Source of the DNA: DATFGK01 sp046712825 | GTDB lineage: Bacteria > Actinomycetota > AC-67 | Length of the DNA stretch: 11,033 nt | Direction: 5' to 3' | Assembly (NCBI GenBank): GCA_046712825.1 | Contig: JBKKCR010000188.1 | Span: 1-11,033, forward strand | In this document: piece after piece, positions 8,035 through 11,033 of the stretch | How the letters are laid out: each line of letters begins with the position of its first letter | How positions within the stretch are numbered: position 1 is the first letter of the stretch | The notes under the pieces: model-generated | Database searches by the model: none | The model's input: only the letters and a program-made list of their open reading frames with translations | Told to the model about the DNA's origin: nothing | Made by a program: the position numbers and the translations under genes

Positions 8035-8289
8035 ATGCCGATCTCCAAGTCCAAGCGAAGCCGCTACCAGGCTCCTCCCAAGCCGAAACCCAAGCCGTCG
8101 CCGCGATGGATCCCGGTCACGGTACTCGTCCTTCTTTCGCTCGGAGTCATCGACCTAATCCTTTACTACCTATCCGGTACATCTACGACCGGGTTGTTCG
8201 GTTTCCTGAACCGGTACACGATCTGGCCGCTCATCGCCGGCTTCAGCTTCATCGCCGCGGGCTTCGGGCTCGCGACGCAGTGGCGCTAG
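8035..8289 (+). CDS. crgA: Cell division protein CrgA
   Basis: CrgA is a small actinomycete membrane protein that binds FtsZ and septal proteins and helps place or stabilise the division machinery. The product has 84 residues: a basic Pro/Lys-rich cytoplasmic head (MPISKSKRSRYQ, then KPKPKPSP), a first membrane segment (about 24-46), a short outer loop containing FLNRYT, and a second membrane segment (about 64-81) ending in LATQWR. This matches the family layout of two segments and a basic-tipped C-terminus (compare the ...TMRWH end of mycobacterial CrgA). The ATG at 8035 is chosen over 8023 because GGAGAG (8025-8030) lies 4 bases before it and homologues begin MPKSK-like. It lies divergent from the sortase and 50 bases before csoR. 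Confidence 0.92.
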   Translation: MPISKSKRSRYQAPPKPKPKPSPRWIPVTVLVLLSLGVIDLILYYLSGTSTTGLFGFLNRYTIWPLIAGFSFIAAGFGLATQWR

Positions 8290-8310
8290 CCGGCCCAAGG
8301 ACCGCCTCCG

Positions 8311-8330
8311 ATACCCCTCCGGGGTATATG
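8311..8330 (+). promoter_or_regulatory. CsoR operator palindrome overlapping a -10 element
   Basis: ATACCCC-TCC-GGGGTAT (8311-8327) is a perfect 7-base inverted repeat with a 3-base centre. It resembles the TAxCCC...GGGxTA-type sites bound by copper sensors of the CsoR family. TATATG (8325-8330) overlaps its right arm and sits where a -10 element would be for a transcript starting at the ATG at 8340. Apo-CsoR bound here would block the csoR promoter and copper would release it. Confidence 0.75.
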
Positions 8331-8339
8331 ATGGGCGTC

Positions 8340-8618
8340 ATGGCGTACAAGTACGCGGAGGACAAGGAGCTCCTCCTTAACCGCCTCAAGCGGGTCGAGG
8401 GGCAGGTCCGCGGTATAGCTCGCATGGTCGAGGAGGACACGTACTGCGTCGACGTGCTCACGCAGATCTCCGCGGCCATCTCCGCCCTCGAGAAGGCGGG
8501 GCTTGTGTTGCTCGCGGATCACATCCGCGGCTGCGTCACCGATGCGGTTTCCACCGGCGACGGCGAGCATTCGGTCAACGAGCTGGTAGGCGTCGTCGAG
8601 CGATTCCTCAAGGCGTAA
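8340..8618 (+). CDS. csoR: CsoR-type copper-sensing transcriptional repressor
   Basis: This 92-residue all-helical repressor belongs to the CsoR/RcnR family. With the start at 8340 the Cu(I) ligands fall at Cys36, His61 and Cys65, with second-shell Tyr35 and Glu81. These are the same positions I recall for Mycobacterium tuberculosis CsoR, so copper rather than nickel or formaldehyde is the likely ligand. LLNRLKRVEGQVRGIARM (residues 11-28) is the family's DNA-binding first helix. ATGs at 8328 and 8331 are in frame, but they lie on the operator and -10 region, so a leaderless start at 8340 fits better. The gene follows crgA by 50 bases and has its own operator. No copper ATPase or chaperone gene is next to it, so its other targets must lie elsewhere. 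Confidence 0.92.
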   Translation: MAYKYAEDKELLLNRLKRVEGQVRGIARMVEEDTYCVDVLTQISAAISALEKAGLVLLADHIRGCVTDAVSTGDGEHSVNELVGVVERFLKA

Positions 8619-8619
8619 T

Positions 8620-8637
8620 TACAGCGCTGTAGTTTTT
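8620..8637 (+). terminator. Palindrome plus T tract after csoR
   Basis: TACAGCGCTGTA is a perfect 12-base palindrome one base after the csoR stop, followed by G and five Ts. It could be a short intrinsic terminator, though the stem is only 4-5 pairs, or an operator for the fmdB-like gene that begins 28 bases further on. Confidence 0.4.
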
Positions 8638-8664
8638 CCCCAACCTGTGGAGGAGCCTGGGGAT

Positions 8665-8913
8665 ATGCCGGTCTTCGGATTCAAGTGCACCGCCTGCGGC
8701 GCCCGCGAGGACACGATCGTCCTCCCCGGTGAAGATGCCCCGACGAACTGCAAAGCGTGCGGCGGGGAGCTGAAGCGAACCTGGGGCGGCCGCGTTCACA
8801 TCTCCCTGCAGGGGTGGGGATTCTCGAAGACCGACTCCTACCTGCCGGACGACAGGCCCCGCCGCGACTTCAAACAGCTCCAGGATCGCGCGGAACGCAT
8901 CTCAGACGAGTAG
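8665..8913 (+). CDS. FmdB-family zinc-ribbon protein
   Basis: The product has 82 residues and starts MPVFGFKCTACG, the usual opening of FmdB-type putative regulatory proteins (MPxYxFxCxxCG). Four cysteines, Cys8/Cys11 and Cys29/Cys32 (CTAC, CKAC), form a zinc ribbon. The ~40-residue tail is polar and charged, ending DFKQLQDRAERISDE, and probably helical. The ATG at 8665 is preferred over the in-frame one at 8647 because homologues begin at this position and GGAGGAG (8649-8655) lies 9 bases ahead. The biochemical role of the family is not established; the first member was named from a formamidase/amidase operon. The last ~50 bases recur in degenerate form at 10219-10270. Confidence 0.85.
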   Translation: MPVFGFKCTACGAREDTIVLPGEDAPTNCKACGGELKRTWGGRVHISLQGWGFSKTDSYLPDDRPRRDFKQLQDRAERISDE

Positions 8914-8915
8914 CT
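8865..8915 (+). repeat. Direct repeat copy 1 (3' end of the intact fmdB-like gene)
   Basis: This segment, from CGACTTCAAACAG through the stop codon and CT, matches 10219-10270 with the first 13 bases identical, five substitutions afterwards and a one-base insertion in the second copy. The pair brackets the deacetylase gene. Confidence 0.8.
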
Positions 8916-9102
8916 GCTCCCTGAGCATAGGACAAGACGATATCGAGCAGTGCTCCTTCCCGGTCCACCCAACGTGTCGTTGTGCTAACCACGGGCAGCG
9001 GGCGCTCGGGTTTTTGGCCGCGGACGCGGCGAACCTACTGGTGACGGATTTCCTGGGACGCGGTCGTAGGTATCGCCGATGGGCGCGACGAAGTTAGGCA
9101 GG
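8914..9102. other. Intergenic region between fmdB-like gene and deacetylase
   Basis: These 189 bases hold no convincing gene. They contain a short GCCGC-GGAC-GCGGC hairpin (9017-9030) preceded by five Ts (9011-9015), the wrong order for a plus-strand terminator, and a loose CTGCTC/GAGCAG inverted repeat just after the fmdB stop. The region may contain the promoter of the deacetylase and the left junction of the repeat-bracketed segment. Confidence 0.5.
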
Positions 9103-10167
9103 ATGAAAAGATCTGCGTCCCTCTGCGTCCTGCTAACCATCGTGGCCATGGCCGTGAGCGGAGTCACCCCCGGTAAGGCTGCGGCCAGCCCTTCCGAGAT
9201 GTTCTACTCGGTGTCGGCGCACTCCGATGACGAGATCGCCGGCTGGGGGATGATCGAGCAGCAGCAGGATAAGTACATCGTGTTGATCCTCCTCACCCTG
9301 GGGGAGCAAACGACGTCCTGCATGACGCCCGAGGAATCCGTCGCGCCGGCCGGCGTCGGGGTGGACGACGCCGTCCTGGTCGAAGGGTTCATGCCTAGCG
9401 ATCCGCTCGGCCTAGGCGAACACCCCGACGGAGATCGCTACCACGGTCCGTACAAGTATCAGGGTCCGGACTCTCCGGTCGGCCAGCCGGATAAAGGGGA
9501 GCGCCATCCCTTCGGCTTCCCCTGGCAAGGCCAAGGGTCGCAGGCGTGCAAAGACGCTCGGGTCGCCTCCTGGCTGTGGTTCCAGGACGACATGGCGGGC
9601 ATCGACGGGTCGGTGCCCGACATGCAGATCGGCGACGATCCCTTCATTGACGACGATTATCAGGGCGAGTTCTGCACGCAGATCGGGTGCGTGTCCGTCT
9701 GGGCGAATGAGCTGGGCGCGCGGGTGACCTTCGATCTCGGCGACGGAGATCTCACGACAGGTGAAGTCGTGGCCGCGGTCCAGGAAGTGAGAGCGAACCG
9801 TGCCGAGTGGGGCATCGCCATCCTTCCCGAATCTGGGATCTTCGCCAACGTTATGCACGCCGAGGCCGAAGAAGGGTATTGCCGGCCGGATGCGCACCCC
9901 GATCACATCGCCGTTCAAGACGCGCTTTACGGCACAGACTTTGGAGCAGGTCCTCAGTACGGCAAGGCATGCGCGCTCTCGAAGCGGTACAGAGAAAGCA
10001 CCGGCCCGGTGGCGCCGATCGACCCTGTTGCTCTGATCGAAGCGAACTACGTCGACCCGGTGACCGAGCGTCGGATCGGCGCGTACCAAGTCAACTACGG
10101 ATGGCTCTTCGAGACCTACTACTTCGCCGGTCCTCCCGACCCGACCTTCTGGCGTCGCTTCGGATGA
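9103..10167 (+). CDS. Secreted PIG-L (LmbE-like) family deacetylase
   Basis: PIG-L/LmbE enzymes are zinc-dependent N-deacetylases acting on GlcNAc-type sugars, as in MshB of mycothiol synthesis and GlcNAc-PI deacetylase. The hallmark AHSDDE (residues 39-44) supplies His40, Asp43 and the general-base Asp42, and HPDH (265-268) supplies the third zinc ligand. The canonical motif is AHPDDE, so Ser41 is a small deviation. ATG 9103 (AGG four bases ahead) gives a clean signal peptide: MKRSASL, a hydrophobic core and a cut near AAA-SP at residue 29. The mature part then has six cysteines (73, 149, 191, 196, 260, 290), consistent with disulphides outside the cell. An upstream in-frame ATG at 9079 is less likely. 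Intracellular MshB-like roles are thus unlikely; an envelope or exogenous glycan is the likely substrate. Codon use seems less G/C-biased than in neighbours. Confidence 0.85.
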   Translation: MKRSASLCVLLTIVAMAVSGVTPGKAAASPSEMFYSVSAHSDDEIAGWGMIEQQQDKYIVLILLTLGEQTTSCMTPEESVAPAGVGVDDAVLVEGFMPSDPLGLGEHPDGDRYHGPYKYQGPDSPVGQPDKGERHPFGFPWQGQGSQACKDARVASWLWFQDDMAGIDGSVPDMQIGDDPFIDDDYQGEFCTQIGCVSVWANELGARVTFDLGDGDLTTGEVVAAVQEVRANRAEWGIAILPESGIFANVMHAEAEEGYCRPDAHPDHIAVQDALYGTDFGAGPQYGKACALSKRYRESTGPVAPIDPVALIEANYVDPVTERRIGAYQVNYGWLFETYYFAGPPDPTFWRRFG

Positions 10168-10204
10168 GGAAAGCCACTCTGACGGTCGTCTGACTAGGGC
10201 ATTC

Positions 10205-10268
10205 GAGGATCGGCGCCTCGACTTCAAACAGGCTCAAGGAACGCGCCGAACGGATCTCCGACGAGTAG
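10205..10268 (+). pseudogene. Remnant of a second fmdB-like gene (C-terminal tail only)
   Basis: Read with one frameshift (extra G at 10232), this stretch encodes EDRRLDFKQ + LKERAERISDE + stop (TAG 10266-10268), clearly homologous to the tail of the intact FmdB-type protein (DDRPRRDFKQLQDRAERISDE). No zinc-ribbon part precedes it; the sequence just upstream is the deacetylase end and unrelated DNA. Of the five base changes in the repeat, three are silent and two conservative (Gln to Lys, Asp to Glu). The copy therefore seems to derive from a once-functional paralogue rather than from drift of a local duplicate. Confidence 0.8.
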
Positions 10269-10270
10269 CT
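10219..10270 (+). repeat. Direct repeat copy 2
   Basis: This is the diverged copy of 8865-8915, about 1.35 kb downstream. It ends at the same point, just past the TAG stop (TAGCT). Confidence 0.8.
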
Positions 10271-10283
10271 CGAGCAACGGGCG

Positions 10284-10442
10284 ATGACCCTCACCGAGCT
10301 CACGGAGCAGGTCGACATCACGGTAGACAATCTTTCGGTGCTCAAGAACGGCCGCGCCCGCGCGATCCGCTTCTCAACGCTCGCCGCGCTGTGCCAGGTG
10401 CTCGACTGTCAGCCGGGCGATCTCCTCGCCTACAAACCCTGA
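10284..10442 (+). pseudogene. Xre/Cro-CI-type helix-turn-helix regulator, 5'-truncated
   Basis: From the ATG at 10284 this frame encodes 52 residues: MTLTELTEQVDITVDNLSVL, then KNGRARAIRFSTLAALCQVLDCQPGDLLAYKP. This is the HTH_26/YozG-like small Xre family, with the recognition region around TVDNLSVLKNG and the hallmark STLAALCxxLDCQPGDLL. Family members normally carry another ~12-15 residues ending LDxLLAERGM. Here the codons before the ATG read L-E-Q-R-A but are preceded in frame by the TAG that ends the fmdB remnant, so helix 1 is cut off. No convincing ribosome-binding site is present. It is most likely a broken gene. Translation as a short protein, or readthrough of the TAG, cannot be excluded. 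It is convergent with the next gene, 4 bases apart. Confidence 0.75.
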
Positions 10443-10446
10443 CCTA

Positions 10447-10710
10447 CTACTCTCCCCGCAGCAACTCCTCGCGCCGCGTCATCGACTCCCCACAATGCCG
10501 CGGCCCCGCCTCACTCCCCCGCCGGATAACGAGAACCTCCAACCCACACGTCTCACACCAATAAAGGATCCGGAGCCCTTCCGGCATCGGCTCGACCGCC
10601 TCGAGCGACGACTTAGCCCCGCCCCCCCGAGGCCCGACGAACCCGCGCAACGTCCCGACGAGAACGCCGAAGATGATGAACCCGAAGACCACCGCAAGAA
10701 CAGTACGCAC
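10447..10710 (-). CDS. Membrane-anchored zinc-ribbon hypothetical protein
   Basis: This 87-residue protein has a GTG start. Residues 3-21 (TVLAVVFGFIIFGVLVGTL) form one membrane segment, followed by a Gly-rich linker. A small metal-binding module comes next: WCETCG (Cys52, Cys55) and, after a hydrophobic strand and turn, PRHCGESM (His72, Cys73). The spacing suggests a zinc-ribbon or rubredoxin-like knuckle exposed on the cytoplasmic or outer face; orientation is unclear. The basic/acidic tail is short. No named family is recognised. It lies 39 bases after the thiolase on the same strand and may be cotranscribed with it. Confidence 0.7.
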   Translation of the reverse strand: MRTVLAVVFGFIIFGVLVGTLRGFVGPRGGGAKSSLEAVEPMPEGLRILYWCETCGLEVLVIRRGSEAGPRHCGESMTRREELLRGE

Positions 10711-10718
10711 CGTCTGGG

Positions 10719-10732
10719 AACCTGCCTAGGTT
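10719..10732 (-). repeat. Small hairpin between thiolase and zinc-ribbon gene
   Basis: AACCT-GCCT-AGGTT is a perfect 5-bp stem with a 4-base loop in the 39-base gap upstream of the GTG start. It lacks a T tract, so it is not a convincing terminator; it may partly occlude the weak AGG ribosome-binding site. Confidence 0.3.
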
Positions 10733-10749
10733 GCCAACAGCCTTACGCG

Positions 10750-11033
10750 CTAGCCGAGCCGCTCGATGATCGTAGCGTTGGACATCCCGCCGCCCTCACA
10801 CATCGTCTGGAGTCCATACCGCCCGCCGGTTCGCTCGAGCTCGTGCAGCAGCGTGGTCATGAGCCGTGCGCCCGAAGCCCCGAGTGGATGCCCGAGGGCG
10901 ATCGCCCCGCCGTTGACGTTGACCCGCTCCTCGAAGAGCTCGTCGGAGATCCCGAGCTCCTTCTTCCAGACGAGCAGCACGGTAGCGAAGGCCTCGTTGA
11001 CCTCGAAGCGGTCGATGTCTTCGATCTTCAGCC
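10750..11033 (-). CDS. Thiolase (acetyl-CoA acetyltransferase family), C-terminal part (5' end outside window)
   Basis: The last 93 residues of a thiolase are present; the frame stays open to the window edge. Motifs are NEAF (residues 12-15 of the fragment), VNVNGGAIALGHPLGASGAR with the catalytic His48, and QTMCEGGGMSNATIIERLG with the second catalytic Cys78. Thiolases either cleave 3-ketoacyl-CoA in beta-oxidation or condense two acetyl-CoA; the fragment cannot tell which. A beta-oxidation role would fit the FadD-like ligase in the window, although the two are far apart. Both visible active-site residues are intact, so the gene looks functional. Confidence 0.93.
   Translation of the reverse strand, partial: LKIEDIDRFEVNEAFATVLLVWKKELGISDELFEERVNVNGGAIALGHPLGASGARLMTTLLHELERTGGRYGLQTMCEGGGMSNATIIERLG

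Noticed and set aside
7968..8339. N-terminal extension that would make the CsoR protein 216 residues
   Set aside because: It overlaps crgA in another frame and crosses the operator; CsoR proteins are about 90-120 residues and the ligand numbering fits the start at 8340.
9011..9030. TTTTT plus GC hairpin as a terminator
   Set aside because: The T tract precedes the stem on the plus strand, and on the minus strand the stem is followed by As, so neither direction has intrinsic-terminator order.

Overview
The window is high-GC bacterial DNA with dense, strongly G/C-ending coding sequence. It almost certainly comes from an actinomycete-type bacterium (Actinomycetota). The best evidence is a crgA gene, a cell-division gene confined to that phylum, together with a class E sortase and a PASTA-domain Ser/Thr kinase beside a trpG/pabA-type amidotransferase. 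I cannot name a genus, and a deep-branching or metagenomic lineage is possible. No rRNA, tRNA, CRISPR array, transposase or phage gene was seen. No gene-free stretch exceeds about 210 bases.

Layout from left to right: the 3' part of a PknB-like kinase gene (+) overlaps a trpG/pabA-type glutamine amidotransferase (-) tail to tail. A short hypothetical gene (-) follows, with a structured-looking upstream region. Next come a long-chain acyl-CoA ligase (-) and a PHP-domain phosphoesterase (-), probably one operon. Divergent from these is a large penicillin-acylase-family Ntn hydrolase (+). It converges on a two-gene unit of class E sortase plus a 44-residue membrane peptide (-). Divergent from the sortase is crgA (+), then a copper-sensor csoR (+) with its own palindromic operator, and an FmdB-type zinc-ribbon gene (+). 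After this come a secreted PIG-L-type deacetylase (+), a degenerate second copy of the fmdB 3' end joined to a 5'-truncated Xre-type repressor gene (+), a membrane-anchored zinc-ribbon protein (-) and the 3' end of a thiolase (-).

The outer genes pknB, trpG, sortase and crgA have the order and orientations I recall for the pknB-trpG-crgA region of actinomycetes (pknB and trpG convergent, crgA in the pknB direction). Here about 5.4 kb of lipid/acyl-metabolism and hydrolase genes sits between trpG and the sortase. The window therefore looks like a cell-envelope/division locus opened up by accessory metabolic genes.

The right third looks rearranged. A diverged 51-bp repeat of the fmdB tail brackets the deacetylase gene, and the second copy abuts a regulator that has lost its N-terminus. 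The most informative regulatory site is a perfect 7+3+7 palindrome immediately upstream of csoR. It overlaps a likely -10 element of what looks like a leaderless, autoregulated transcript. No entirely new system is evident. The strongest points for a second look are the bracketed deacetylase segment, the sortase-coupled micropeptide, the signal-less acylase and the basic tail on the acyl-CoA ligase.
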